Counted from the first letter of the stretch, positions 1-9,296 are shown. The stretch: 64,000 nucleotides of DNA from Acinetobacter colistiniresistens (GCF_024582815.1 NZ_CP102099.1:124001-188000), one strand, 5' to 3'. Notes: generated from the letters alone by a model not told the origin. Program-made: numbers and translations.

Positions 1-2079
1 GAGCCACCGCCTAAAGCATCGGATACGCTCTTCGCTGTTCCTGCCAATTGACTACCATTAATCGCCTCTGTTGAAGTCGCAGTCACATCGCCTGCTGCGA
101 CACCACTGATCTTGCCCGTTGCGCCATCAATACGGACTCCATCTACACCACCAACCGTGACGTTGTTAAAATCGACACTGTCTTTTGTGGCAACGTTATA
201 GATATCTTGTCCATCTGTGCCCGTGGTTTTGGTTACGGTGATGTTTTTACCTTCAGTCACTTCGGTTTTAGCGGCTGCGGCTGCATTGTCGAGTTGGCCT
301 TTATTCACCGCATCAGTGTTATTGACACCTGCACCTACATTGGTAATTGGGTTACCTGCGGCATTAATCCCCGACTTGGTGATACTTGGGCCATTCCTGA
401 TGGTCACGCCATTGTCATTAATGACGGTATCGCCTGCAGTCACACTATCGACTTTCAGATTACGGTTTAAACCATATTGAATCGTCTTGCCATTTTTAGT
501 GACCGTCAGGTTTTCTTCATTGGCAACGGTACCGATATCAACCGTATTGCCTGCTTTGATTGCACCGGCATTGGCACCATTGCTTTGTAGATTCCAGCCT
601 TTATCCAACTCAGTGATGGCATCGCCAACATTGCTCACGTTATTGCCATTGACGCTATAGCTTGGTGCACTGACCGTACCATCTGGATTAACAACTGAGC
701 CACCGCCTAAAGCATCCGATACGCTCTTCGCTGTTCCTGCCAATTGACTGCCATTAATCGCCTCTGTTGAAGTCGCAGTCACATCACCTGCGGCAACCCC
801 ACTGATCTTGCCCGTTGTGCCATCAAGATTGATATCACCTACTTTCACTGAATCAAAGGCAACATCATTGGCTGTGGCAACGTTATAGATATCTTGTCCA
901 TCTGTGCCCGTGGTTTTGGTTACGGTGATATTTTTACCTTCGGTCACTTCGGTTTTAGCGGCTGCGGCTGCATTGTCGAGTTGACCTTTATTCACCGCAT
1001 CAGTGTTATTGACACCTGCTGCAACATTTGTAATTGAATTTCCTGCGGCATTAATCCCCGACTTGGTCATGCTTGGGCCATTGCTGATGGTCACGCCATT
1101 GTCATTAATGACGGTATCACCCGCAGTCACACTATCGACTTTCAGATTACGGTTTAAACCATATTGAATCGTCTTGCCATTTTTAGTGACCGTCAGGTTT
1201 TCTTCATTGGCAACGGTACCGATATCAACCGTATCGCCTGCTTTGATTGCACCTGCATTGGCACCATTGCTTTGCAGATTCCAGCCTTTATCCAACTCAG
1301 TGATGGCATCGCCAACATTGCTCACGTTATTGCCATTGACGCTATAGCTTGGTGCACTGACCGTACCATCTGGATTAACAACCGAGCCACCGCCTAAAGC
1401 ATCCGATACGCTCTTCGCTGTTCCTGCCAATTGACTGCCATTAATCGCTTCGGTTGAGCCTGCTGCAATGGTGCCATCAGCAACACCACTGATCTTACCC
1501 GTCGTGCCATCAATACGGACTCCATCTACACCACCAACTGTGACGTTATTAAAGTCCACACTGTCTTTTGTTGCGACATTATAAATGTCCTGCCCATCTG
1601 TACCTGTGGTTTTGGTTACGGTGATGTTTTTACCTTCAGTCACTTCGGTTTTAGCGGCTGCGGCTGCATTGTCGAGTTGATCTTTATTCACGGCATCTGT
1701 GCCATTAACACCTGCACCAACATTGGTAATTGGGCTACCTGCGGCATTGATGCCTGATTTAGTGATACTTGGGCCATTGCTGATGGTCATGCCATTGTTA
1801 TTAATGACGGTATCACCTGCAGTCACACTATCGACTTTCAGATTACGGTTTAAACCATATTGAATCGTCTTGCCATTTTTAGTGACCGTCAGGTTTTCTT
1901 CATTGGCAACGGTGCCGATATCAACCGTATCGCCTGCTTTGATTGCACCTGCATTGGCACCATTGCTTTGCAGATTCCAGCCTTTATCCAACTCAGTGAT
2001 GGCATCGCCAACATTGCTCACGTTATTGCCATTGACGCTATAGCTTGGTGCACTGACCGTACCATCCGGATTGACAACT
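1..2079 (-). repeat. Long tandem repeats in the adhesin stalk
   Basis: The same start word, gagccaccgcctaaagcatc, occurs at 1, 697 and 1384 (one base differs at 697 and 1384), and a diverged form at 2080. This gives unit spacings of 696, 687 and 696 bases, all multiples of three (232, 229 and 232 codons). Units are nearly identical over most of their length but differ in short blocks, for example around 1457-1490 compared with 770-810. This mosaic pattern suggests recombination between copies. The array probably continues beyond the left edge. Confidence 0.92.
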
Positions 2080-4442
2080 GAGCCACCGCCTAGATGATTA
2101 GCTGTGGATTCTGCAAGGTTTCCTAAGGCTTGTTGTGTCGAATAAAGCTGAGAACCATTAATTGCATCGGTACTTGTTTCGCTGACACGACCAGCTGCCA
2201 CATTGGTCACTTGACGTTCATTACCAGCACTACCCACACTAACCACACTGCTTGGGCTTGTACCTGCATAGTTATAAGTGACACCACCTACCGTACCATT
2301 GGCAGTTGGATTGGCTGCATCAGTCACAGAACCCGAGCCCAATGCAACGTCACTGGCATTGGCTGCCGTTGCACCCGAACCAAGCGCTATACCACGCACT
2401 GCCTGTGCACTCGCATTATCGCCCAATGCGATTGCACCTGCCGCCGCTGCCACAGAAGTATTCCCTAATGCGACTGAACCCTGACCAATGGCTTGGTTTG
2501 CATTACCTACCGCAACCGCACCATTGGCAGCTGTTGTTCCAGCTGTATCTCCGGCAGCGGTATTGTTACGGCCTGTCGCAACAGCACCATCACCATTCAC
2601 AACATTTGGATCACCAATGGCAACAGCTCCATCTCCAGTCGCACGCTGACCACGGCCAATAGAAACAGCTCCACCATCGCCAGTTCTAGAATTGGCTGTG
2701 GTGCCATCCGAACCAATGGCAACATTTTTGCCAGTTGCTCCAGTAGTGACACTATTCCCCATAGCAATATTATCGCCACCCGATCCTGCAGCTGTCGCGG
2801 CATTACGCCCAATGGCAATATCATTATTACTTATTCCTTTTGCACCTGTCCCTAATGCAATGCTATCCATTCCGATTGCATTGGGTGCCGTAGCGGTATC
2901 ATTCTGCGCCCCACCCGTGCTGCTGCCAATCGCAATACCGCGTATGCCAGTGGTGTTAGCAGAATTACCTAAAGCAATACCCCCTGTCGCTCCAGCTGCC
3001 ACTGTCGCTGTATTACCCTGTGCAATTGCAAAATCAGCCAGTGCCTGTGTACCACGCCCCATGGCAATACCCGTATTACCACTAGCAATATTATTCACCC
3101 CAATTGCGGTACTACTTATCCCTTTTGAAACATCATTACCAATACCAATACCTGTATTGTATGCTTGACTTGCCAAGTTACCCTGACCAATCACAACATT
3201 ATAACCTGCAAGAGCAGGATCGCTGGCCGCCGTAATGCTGTTATTACTCCCTATTGCAGTTCCTGCGCCACGATTGCTTATTTTATTGTTTTGACCAACG
3301 GCAGTACCTCGACTGAGTACATTATCTTTACCGTCTGGATATACATTAGTTGCCCCAACTACATTACTGCGACGGTCTGCCAACCGTTGCTGCATGCCAA
3401 TATCTGTCCCTGTTACTTCACTGCCAGCACCAATTGCAACAGATTCAAGTGTACTTGCATTGGTTCGTGTTCCAACAGCAACAGAGTCCTCTGCCGCATT
3501 TGCAGATGTCGCAGGGTCATAGTTCCGAATTCCTGAAGCACTTCCAATTGCTACCCCATGCTTGCCTGAAACTGTAGCTGAAAAGCCCAAGGCTATCCCC
3601 CCAGTTGCCCCTCGCTGCACTGTTGCAACATTTCCTTGGGCAATTGAGTAATCTGCATCGGCATAACTTTGACGTCCAAAAGCAATTGACGTTTGCCCTG
3701 TAACACGGTTTGCAACTCCAATCGCAATACTGTTAGTACCAACTCCTGTACCATCGGTTTTAGCAGCAGCATCGTCCACAATCTGGTTACCAATCCCCAT
3801 TAATGTATTATAGCCGCCAGTCCCCACTGTACTATTACCTTGGCCCATAAGTACATTATGAAATTGACTGCTACTCTGAGATACATTTGCCGTCCCAACG
3901 ACAGTCGCCCCACCTTGACCAAGGATGTTATTTTGCCGTCCTACGGCTGTGGAGCCAGTAAATACCCCATTTTTATCTCCTATTGGTACCTGAGCACCAT
4001 AAGCAGCATTTCCTCCGCCACGGCGATTCACAACAAATTGCTGCCAAGTTGAATCAGTTCCTGAAATCTTATTACCACATCCCAACGCGACACTATTCCC
4101 CCCATCTCCCGTATTCCCATTAGTAATACTCGCTACTCCACCTGTACCGCATTGTGCAATCGTCGGTGAAATCGCCATACTGGAACCATTACTGGAGTCT
4201 CCTCCACCTGTATTGACACCAGCAAGCGCCCCTGTACTAAAAAAAACCGAGCTTAATGCAAGAGCAATAAGAGTCGGTTTAAGTTGGGCTTGTTGATCTG
4301 TAACAGCAGAAGAGTTGATCTTTGTTTTAATTGAGATATTTGTGTTTACATTGCGTTTTTTAGTTGTACCACGTGCATTTTCAGAAACTACAGTCCATAA
4401 ATTTAGACTCTTATTCCAAACTAAACGATAAATTTTATTCAT
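1..4442 (-). CDS. Trimeric autotransporter adhesin (Ata/YadA-like), 3' end outside window
   Basis: A single open frame runs from an ATG at 4442 to the window edge, giving 1,480 codons; the C-terminal beta-barrel anchor is not in view. The N-terminus, beginning MNKIYRLVWNKSLNLW, is the extended signal peptide region typical of type Vc autotransporters. A hydrophobic stretch and an Ala-Gly cleavage zone follow near residues 65-80. Residues of about 80-780 hold short YadA-head-like motifs of the AIG...A..G type. From position 2080 down to 1 the coding DNA consists of long stalk repeats containing NVGDAITELDKGWNLQS-like and AINGSQL-like segments. Such proteins form surface trimers that mediate adhesion and biofilm formation; the exact ligand cannot be predicted. 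No accessory gene lies upstream. Family call is firm; the link to Ata specifically is inference from layout. Confidence 0.93.
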   Translation of the reverse strand, partial: MNKIYRLVWNKSLNLWTVVSENARGTTKKRNVNTNISIKTKINSSAVTDQQAQLKPTLIALALSSVFFSTGALAGVNTGGGDSSNGSSMAISPTIAQCGTGGVASITNGNTGDGGNSVALGCGNKISGTDSTWQQFVVNRRGGGNAAYGAQVPIGDKNGVFTGSTAVGRQNNILGQGGATVVGTANVSQSSSQFHNVLMGQGNSTVGTGGYNTLMGIGNQIVDDAAAKTDGTGVGTNSIAIGVANRVTGQTSIAFGRQSYADADYSIAQGNVATVQRGATGGIALGFSATVSGKHGVAIGSASGIRNYDPATSANAAEDSVAVGTRTNASTLESVAIGAGSEVTGTDIGMQQRLADRRSNVVGATNVYPDGKDNVLSRGTAVGQNNKISNRGAGTAIGSNNSITAASDPALAGYNVVIGQGNLASQAYNTGIGIGNDVSKGISSTAIGVNNIASGNTGIAMGRGTQALADFAIAQGNTATVAAGATGGIALGNSANTTGIRGIAIGSSTGGAQNDTATAPNAIGMDSIALGTGAKGISNNDIAIGRNAATAAGSGGDNIAMGNSVTTGATGKNVAIGSDGTTANSRTGDGGAVSIGRGQRATGDGAVAIGDPNVVNGDGAVATGRNNTAAGDTAGTTAANGAVAVGNANQAIGQGSVALGNTSVAAAAGAIALGDNASAQAVRGIALGSGATAANASDVALGSGSVTDAANPTANGTVGGVTYNYAGTSPSSVVSVGSAGNERQVTNVAAGRVSETSTDAINGSQLYSTQQALGNLAESTANHLGGGSVVNPDGTVSAPSYSVNGNNVSNVGDAITELDKGWNLQSNGANAGAIKAGDTVDIGTVANEENLTVTKNGKTIQYGLNRNLKVDSVTAGDTVINNNGMTISNGPSITKSGINAAGSPITNVGAGVNGTDAVNKDQLDNAAAAAKTEVTEGKNITVTKTTGTDGQDIYNVATKDSVDFNNVTVGGVDGVRIDGTTGKISGVADGTIAAGSTEAINGSQLAGTAKSVSDALGGGSVVNPDGTVSAPSYSVNGNNVSNVGDAITELDKGWNLQSNGANAGAIKAGDTVDIGTVANEENLTVTKNGKTIQYGLNRNLKVDSVTAGDTVINDNGVTISNGPSMTKSGINAAGNSITNVAAGVNNTDAVNKGQLDNAAAAAKTEVTEGKNITVTKTTGTDGQDIYNVATANDVAFDSVKVGDINLDGTTGKISGVAAGDVTATSTEAINGSQLAGTAKSVSDALGGGSVVNPDGTVSAPSYSVNGNNVSNVGDAITELDKGWNLQSNGANAGAIKAGNTVDIGTVANEENLTVTKNGKTIQYGLNRNLKVDSVTAGDTVINDNGVTIRNGPSITKSGINAAGNPITNVGAGVNNTDAVNKGQLDNAAAAAKTEVTEGKNITVTKTTGTDGQDIYNVATKDSVDFNNVTVGGVDGVRIDGATGKISGVAAGDVTATSTEAINGSQLAGTAKSVSDALGGG

Positions 4443-4703
4443 AATAAGTACTACTTTAGAGGATTCTAACCTGTACAAATCTAAATAAATAAAACCTACA
4501 TAAACTTAACAACCAATACACAATTTTAACAATCACATCACATATTTGTTTAATTACATGAATCATTCCTCAAAAGAATATTATTAAACATGATTGTCAT
4601 AAATCTTTAACAAAATGGGACTTTAAATCTCAAACTCATAAAAATATATTCAGCTGATGTATAAGTATTTTAGATCTATCTCTTAATTTTATTTTTAAAA
4701 TGT
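4443..4703. other. AT-rich intergenic region between divergent adhesin and AraC-type genes
   Basis: About 260 bases of very AT-rich sequence separate the adhesin start at 4442 from the start of the broken regulator at 4704. It should contain the adhesin promoter and perhaps operator sites for a regulator. I could not pick a convincing -35/-10 pair or palindrome by eye. Confidence 0.4.
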
Positions 4704-5790
4704 ATGAAAAAACAAATGCTTAACATTCACAACGATTATCTAAAAATACTTGTGGATACTGCAACCACATTTGGTGTCCCAAAAGGTGAAGTCATTCGAT
4801 ATTGTCAAATTCCTTTATCTTTGCTAACAGATAATAACAACAATGACCGTATAACTTTTGATCAATGGACCGATATTGTGATTCGGTTACTTGATTTATT
4901 ACCTAACAAAGGAGTTGGCTATCAATTAGGACTAAATTGTAAATTGACTGCCCATGGTGCGATCGGATTTATACTCTTGAGTAACAGTACAATTGGGAGA
5001 GTACTGATTGATTTACAAAAATATTATAGTATGCGCATTCATAAAATGGATTTAGCCATCCTTAACAAAAACAATAAAATTATTATTCGACTTACCCCAC
5101 TCTATCAACTACCCGATCATTTAAACGAAGCCAAAAAAATATGATCAATAAGTTCTTCATAGAAAGTGCATTGATTGACATTATTACTAATTTACAAATG
5201 ATCACTAACTTTAATTTAACCGGGATTAATATTCATGTGACATGGGATAAAGAGGAATATCACAATCTCTATGAAAAACGTTTACCTGCTTTTCATTTCA
5301 ATCGGGATCATAATCAAATTATTTTTGACCTTAAATGTCTAGATCTTCCTCTGACTTTTAGTTCAGATACTGCTTACCAACTTGCAATGGAACTGGTCAA
5401 TAAAGAGTATCTTTTTATAGAGATCAAGATAATAAAATTATTTTAAAGGTCAATCAGCAACTCAAATTTACACCTGGTCTAGGTTTTCCTAGTCTCGTTG
5501 ATGTTGCAAATAAACTAAAAATATCAGAAAGAACCTTAAAAAGAGAATTGGCACTCGCTAATACAACCTTCTCGGCATTGCTGCAATCCAAAAAATTTGA
5601 ATTGGCAAAAAAGTTAATTGATTCAAATCGAAATATTCAAGAAATATCTGATTTATTAGGCTATAGCCATATTAGCGCATTTTCCAGAGCATTTTTTGGC
5701 TGGACGGGGAAAAAACCGAGTGACTATATTCGTGAACAAAGGGTTTCTATTAAAAACTATTATCTAGAACCACCACAAAAACCATATTAA
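4704..5790 (+). pseudogene. AraC-family regulator broken by two frameshifts
   Basis: Three consecutive frames encode one protein. Codons from 4704 give an N-terminal arabinose-binding-like region, a second frame resumes at the A7 run near 5132-5138, and a third resumes at the T5 run at 5412-5416. Adding one A and one T gives a single frame of 363 codons including the stop, a normal length for this family. The last about 100 residues are an AraC double helix-turn-helix, with SERTLKREL in the first and IQEISDLLGYSHISAFSRAF in the second. It is divergent from the adhesin, so it may once have regulated it. Either a true pseudogene or a homopolymer sequencing artefact; other genes in the window are intact, which mildly favours real decay. 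Confidence 0.82.
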
Positions 5791-6107
5791 TCGTTTTTAA
5801 TTATTCCTTTTTCACCGACTGACTAAACATATTAACTCTTAAAATTAAACAGATTATGCCTTTTCAATAAAAGTCATTTCTTTATTTTAAAAATGAGGTT
5901 AGATTATAAATACTCAGTTTCCCCTCAGTTGTCGATACCCCGAATTAGGCAACTGAGGCTTTTATTTTCAGGCATATGGTTTTATAATAGCTATTTAATG
6001 CGATATATCTATCAACATAAAGCAAGTCGTTTAAATTCCCTGTAAATGCAGTCGAAATTTTCAAATCTTTATCTTTATATACTCTCAATCGTAATATACA
6101 TTTCTGG
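5791..6107. other. Intergenic region, no gene seen
   Basis: About 317 AT-rich bases lie between the AraC remnant and the small minus-strand gene ending at 6108. Apart from the hairpin at 5923-5958 I see no conserved feature or convincing ORF. Confidence 0.5.
5923..5968 (+). terminator. Hairpin with T-rich tail after AraC remnant
   Basis: A perfect 9-bp inverted repeat, CCTCAGTTG at 5923-5931 and CAACTGAGG at 5950-5958, encloses an 18-base loop and is followed by CTTTTATTTT. This fits a Rho-independent terminator for plus-strand transcription, although the loop is longer than usual. Confidence 0.55.
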
Positions 6108-6335
6108 CTAAAAAGAACTAAACTTTTCTAATTCATCAATCAGTTGCTTCTTTAATTCATCATCATAAATTTTAAATTTTAGGTTTTCAGTATAACTTTC
6201 CGCAAAAATTAAACGGCTAAACTCACTGTTCGCCAACCCCTTGGTCAGCAAGAATGCCTGATAGGCTGCCAGTAAAGCACTTACACGATGATTGAGTGGC
6301 TTTTTATCTCGTGTGTTAACCCTTTCATTCTGCAT
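6108..6335 (-). CDS. Hypothetical protein, 75 aa
   Basis: A small open frame with a good ribosome site (GGGAGA seven bases before the ATG) encodes a soluble, charged protein. It has a basic N-terminus, a helix-prone middle (SALLAAYQAFLL) and an acidic, Lys/Glu-rich C-terminus. It has no signal peptide, membrane segment or motif that I recognise. It stands alone between intergenic regions. The ribosome site and amphipathic composition support a real gene; function unknown. Confidence 0.6.
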   Translation of the reverse strand: MQNERVNTRDKKPLNHRVSALLAAYQAFLLTKGLANSEFSRLIFAESYTENLKFKIYDDELKKQLIDELEKFSSF

Positions 6336-6561
6336 ATAAATATCTCCCTAATCTTCAAAATCCCCATATCCACAGTGATTTAAAGTTCTCAAGATATAGC
6401 TTCATCTTTTTATCATTGTTTTTATTATGTAAATTACCATAATATTTTTACATGACATTTTTATGACAACCAACACATTCATAAAAAGCAATTAAGATCA
6501 GCTAGATAAGTTTTCTTATATAGACTATGCTGTATAAGCCTCTTATATGTGATCTATAACA

Positions 6562-6795
6562 ATGAGCGATACCAGTCTGTTAATCGAATTGAATCAAATG
6601 ATTGATTATTATATTTCGCGTAACGGCTATCGTCCGACTCGGATTCTCTTGGGCTATAAATCCTATACTGTACTGATGCAAGATCAACATTTTGCTCAAG
6701 ATGTTATAAATTCTGCTTTAGATCCGAATAAGCGAAAATATAAGAAGCTAAAAATCAAAGTCACCAAAGATGATCATCAATTAGAACTTGAATAA
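6562..6795 (+). CDS. Hypothetical protein, 77 aa
   Basis: This encodes a small soluble protein. Its N-terminal half (LLIELNQMIDYYISRNGYRPTR) looks helical and its C-terminus is rich in Lys, Asp and Glu. Composition is typical of a folded small protein rather than a shadow frame. It has no close functional neighbour; the next gene, an acetyltransferase, starts 97 bases downstream. No motif recognised and no function assigned. Confidence 0.6.
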   Translation: MSDTSLLIELNQMIDYYISRNGYRPTRILLGYKSYTVLMQDQHFAQDVINSALDPNKRKYKKLKIKVTKDDHQLELE

Positions 6796-6892
6796 TCAAA
6801 GTGATCACTTTTATGTCGAATTCAAAGGATAGAAATCTCTCATAAAATGCTTGAAAATAGCCCCCATAAGACAGCCTGCTTGAAGTGAATCC

Positions 6893-7324
6893 ATGATTAT
6901 AAAAGCAACCCAACACGATCATTCTACGTTAATAGAAATATGGGAAAAATCGGTTAGAGCGACACATGACTTTTTACCTGAAACCATGATTTCAGAACTC
7001 AAACCGCTGATCCTGAATGAATATTTTCATCATGTTACACTGCATAAATATGTGATTGAGCATAAAATTGTCGGCTTTTTAGGCTGTAGTAGCGACAATA
7101 TTGAAATGCTGTTTATTCTGCCAGAATATCGAAGATCAGGGATCGGCAAAGCTTTACTCGATTTTGCAGTTAAACAACTTCAGATCTATAAAGTTGATGT
7201 CAATGAACAGAATCTCCAAGCTGTTAACTTTTACCAAAAAATGGGATTTCATACGGTAAGTCGCTCAGAACTCGATGGCCAAGGTAATCCCTATCCGGTT
7301 TTACATCTACAAATGACCCCTTAA
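6893..7324 (+). CDS. GNAT N-acetyltransferase, YjaB-like
   Basis: This 143-residue protein has the full length of a single GNAT domain. Acetyl-CoA-binding motif A is visible as LPEYRRSGIGKALL around residues 81-94, and the C-terminal NEQNLQAVNFYQKMGF is the usual beta-strand/helix that closes the fold. The opening ATQHDHSTLIEIWEKSVRAT and the terminal GQGNPYPVLHL closely follow the layout of E. coli YjaB, an acetyl-CoA-binding protein whose substrate is not established. It probably acetylates a small amine or a protein N-terminus in the cytoplasm. It is convergent with the XRE regulator ending at 7343. Confidence 0.85.
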   Translation: MIIKATQHDHSTLIEIWEKSVRATHDFLPETMISELKPLILNEYFHHVTLHKYVIEHKIVGFLGCSSDNIEMLFILPEYRRSGIGKALLDFAVKQLQIYKVDVNEQNLQAVNFYQKMGFHTVSRSELDGQGNPYPVLHLQMTP

Positions 7325-7342
7325 GCAGCAATGCTTAGGGGG

Positions 7343-7540
7343 CTATTCTCCCTCATAGATAAACACTTGTTCAATGCTCAATCCAAAGGCATGTGAAATC
7401 TTAAAGGCAAGCGTTAGACTTGGATCATAACGCTCCTTTTCAATCGCATTGATGGTTTGCCGCGACACGCTGACATAATCCCCCAAGTCACTTTGCGACC
7501 AGCCTTTGTGTTTTCTCAATTCAGGTAGATTATTTTTCAT
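7343..7540 (-). CDS. XRE-family transcriptional regulator, 65 aa
   Basis: A compact Cro/CI-type helix-turn-helix protein fills the whole length; the motif runs from WSQSDLGDYVSVSRQTINAIEKE through PSLTLAFKISHAF. It resembles the short YgzD-like regulators that consist of the DNA-binding domain only. Its ATG overlaps the stop codon of the upstream membrane-protein gene (ATGA), so the two are translationally coupled. The twin palindromes upstream of that gene are the likely autoregulatory operators (inference). Not a recognised toxin-antitoxin pair. Confidence 0.88.
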   Translation of the reverse strand: MKNNLPELRKHKGWSQSDLGDYVSVSRQTINAIEKERYDPSLTLAFKISHAFGLSIEQVFIYEGE

Positions 7541-7911
7541 CTATATTTCCAAGTTCCAACGATGGTCGCAATCGACCAAAGCATTGCCATCATTGGCCAA
7601 ATGATAAACATTGTGAGTTTTGGAAATCCAACATTTTCCAGAAAACCATAACTAAAGGTGATCAGTGATGTTCCGATAAAACTCATACCCAAGGCTTGTA
7701 ATTGTATCTTCTGTTGCAGCTCATCAAAGCGCTTGAATTGTTGAATAATCACCCATGCAATGACCAATGCAGGTAACATCGGCGTTAATGAAACAACAAT
7801 TTTAAGCCATTGTATATCAATAAAATTTAAGGATTTTAAAGAGCCAATCAAAACCACCATATAAATTGAAATTGCGATGAGCAATTGCAACAAGTTTCGA
7901 GAATGATTCAT
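7537..7911 (-). CDS. Small integral membrane protein co-transcribed with XRE regulator
   Basis: This 124-residue protein has about four hydrophobic segments: near residues 8-26, 36-54, 73-90 and 97-115. Between the second and third there is a charged loop (QQFKRFDELQQKIQLQA). This matches the general plan of small membrane proteins found next to YgzD-like XRE regulators in many bacteria; their function is unknown. The gene is first in a two-gene operon and overlaps the regulator by four bases. Two 18-bp palindromes lie immediately upstream. Confidence 0.8.
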   Translation of the reverse strand: MNHSRNLLQLLIAISIYMVVLIGSLKSLNFIDIQWLKIVVSLTPMLPALVIAWVIIQQFKRFDELQQKIQLQALGMSFIGTSLITFSYGFLENVGFPKLTMFIIWPMMAMLWSIATIVGTWKYR

Positions 7912-7920
7912 ACTGCACCA

Positions 7921-7938
7921 TGTAAAGTAAGCTTTACA
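7921..7938. promoter_or_regulatory. Palindromic operator 1
   Basis: TGTAAAGTAAGCTTTACA consists of the half-sites TGTAAAG and CTTTACA separated by four bases. It starts ten bases upstream of the membrane-protein ATG. The near copy at 7964-7981 has identical half-sites, with centres 43 bases apart (about four helical turns). Confidence 0.75.
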
Positions 7939-7963
7939 ACAATATATAAACCACTCCGCAAAA

Positions 7964-7981
7964 TGTAAAGTACACTTTACA
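7964..7981. promoter_or_regulatory. Palindromic operator 2
   Basis: TGTAAAGTACACTTTACA is a perfect 18-bp palindrome sharing both half-sites with the copy at 7921-7938. The pair flanks the expected promoter of the membrane-protein/XRE operon and is probably bound by the XRE protein (inference). Confidence 0.78.
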
Positions 7982-8133
7982 TTATTTTTTATTCAATCCT
8001 TAACATTTTGTGTTTATCTCCTTACCGAATTGATCATTTTGAAAGACAAGTTAAGCAAATGAGTCACTGAGCAAATTTATTTTTTCTTCTAATATGCCGC
8101 TATTGAATAGCAACCTTCGAGCTTTAGGTTCAC

Positions 8134-9279
8134 ATGACTCAATCACCAAAAGTTAAACGCAGTTTTCTTCACAGTCCAACTGCACAAAAAATGCTAAATA
8201 GCCGCAATGGACGTCAGGCACGCCAAATTATCGCCAACGCAACAGATCGTATCTTGCGTGGTCCGCAACTGGCACTTTCAGGCAGAACACCTTTTGATAT
8301 TGTGTATCAACGTGAAATTATTAGCTTACGCCACTATACGGTTGCAACAAACAGTAGCGTCAAGCATCGTATTCCTTTGGTCATCGTGCCACCGCTTGCC
8401 GCGAATATGCTGATCTATGACTTATTCCCAAGCCGTAGTCTGGTGGGTTATTTTCTCGCACAAGGTTTTGATGTTTATCTGATTGATTGGGGGACACCAA
8501 GCCTACGCCAAGCCAAATATAATCTGGGTACATATGTGAAAACCTTTATGCCAGACTTTATTGAGAAAATCCGTGCGCATAGTGGTCAGCAACAATTATC
8601 GCTGTATGGTTGGAGCTTGGGTGGTGCGTTATCACTCTGCTATACCGCGCTGTTCAAAGATAAAAACATTCAGAATATGGTCATCTTGGCATCCCCGATT
8701 AATACCCATAAATCGGGTTATATGGGTAAGTTCTACCAACGCCTGACCGTTCCAGCACAATGGATTCGTAGCAATACCAAGTTTCGTATCCATCAAGTGC
8801 CTAGTCGCGTGTTTCATATTCATGGCTGGCAAAATACCTTAGGGTTTAAATTGACCGATCCAATTGGCAACTTTAAAAATTATTGGGAACTGCTAAAAAA
8901 TCTGAATGATCGCCAATTTGTGATTAACCACGCCACTTCCAGTTCTTTTGTCGATCATATGCTGGCTTATCCAGGTGGCGTGATGCGCGATATTATTCTA
9001 CGTTTCTGGATTGATAATGAGCTATCTACAGGCTCAGTCCAATTTGGTGAGCAAAGTGCCAACCTGAAAGATATTGATTGTTCCGTACTGGCAGTAGGCG
9101 GTCGTACCGATATTATTGTAACGGCGGAAGCAGTGCGCCCTCTTATGGATTTAATCAGCAGTACCGACAAACAGTTTGAAATTGTTCCTGGAGGGCATAT
9201 GGGCTTGGTTTCAGGAAGTCAGGCACCCGAATTGGTCTGGCCTGTCGTCACTCAATGGTTAGCGCAACGTTCTGACTAA
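8134..9279 (+). CDS. PhaC-like alpha/beta hydrolase with serine nucleophile
   Basis: This 381-residue protein resembles class III poly(3-hydroxyalkanoate) synthase subunits along its length, with conserved blocks IPLVIVPPLAANMLIYDL, GFDVYLIDWGTP and DHMLAYPGG. The presumed catalytic triad is Ser161 in GWSLGG, Asp326 in GGRTDII and His355 in PGGHMG. True PHA synthases use Cys in the lipase box (GxCxG), whereas this protein has GxSxG, so it may act as an esterase/lipase or depolymerase-like enzyme instead of a polymerase. There is no phaE, phaA or phaB nearby. It is a monocistronic gene ending in a strong terminator. Function is therefore uncertain within the family. Confidence 0.82.
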   Translation: MTQSPKVKRSFLHSPTAQKMLNSRNGRQARQIIANATDRILRGPQLALSGRTPFDIVYQREIISLRHYTVATNSSVKHRIPLVIVPPLAANMLIYDLFPSRSLVGYFLAQGFDVYLIDWGTPSLRQAKYNLGTYVKTFMPDFIEKIRAHSGQQQLSLYGWSLGGALSLCYTALFKDKNIQNMVILASPINTHKSGYMGKFYQRLTVPAQWIRSNTKFRIHQVPSRVFHIHGWQNTLGFKLTDPIGNFKNYWELLKNLNDRQFVINHATSSSFVDHMLAYPGGVMRDIILRFWIDNELSTGSVQFGEQSANLKDIDCSVLAVGGRTDIIVTAEAVRPLMDLISSTDKQFEIVPGGHMGLVSGSQAPELVWPVVTQWLAQRSD

Positions 9280-9296
9280 AATTATCCTTAAAACAA

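Noticed and set aside
1..2100. Direct repeats resembling a CRISPR or tandem satellite
   Set aside because: Units are about 690 bases, multiples of three and in frame with the adhesin; they are coding repeats.
207..3800. Several plus-strand open frames of 60-160 codons
   Set aside because: They are antisense to the adhesin repeats, and some recur in each unit with low-complexity or Ile/Cys-rich composition.
7343..7911. XRE plus small partner as a toxin-antitoxin system
   Set aside because: The partner is a four-helix membrane protein of the type usually paired with minimal XRE regulators; no toxin-like fold is apparent.
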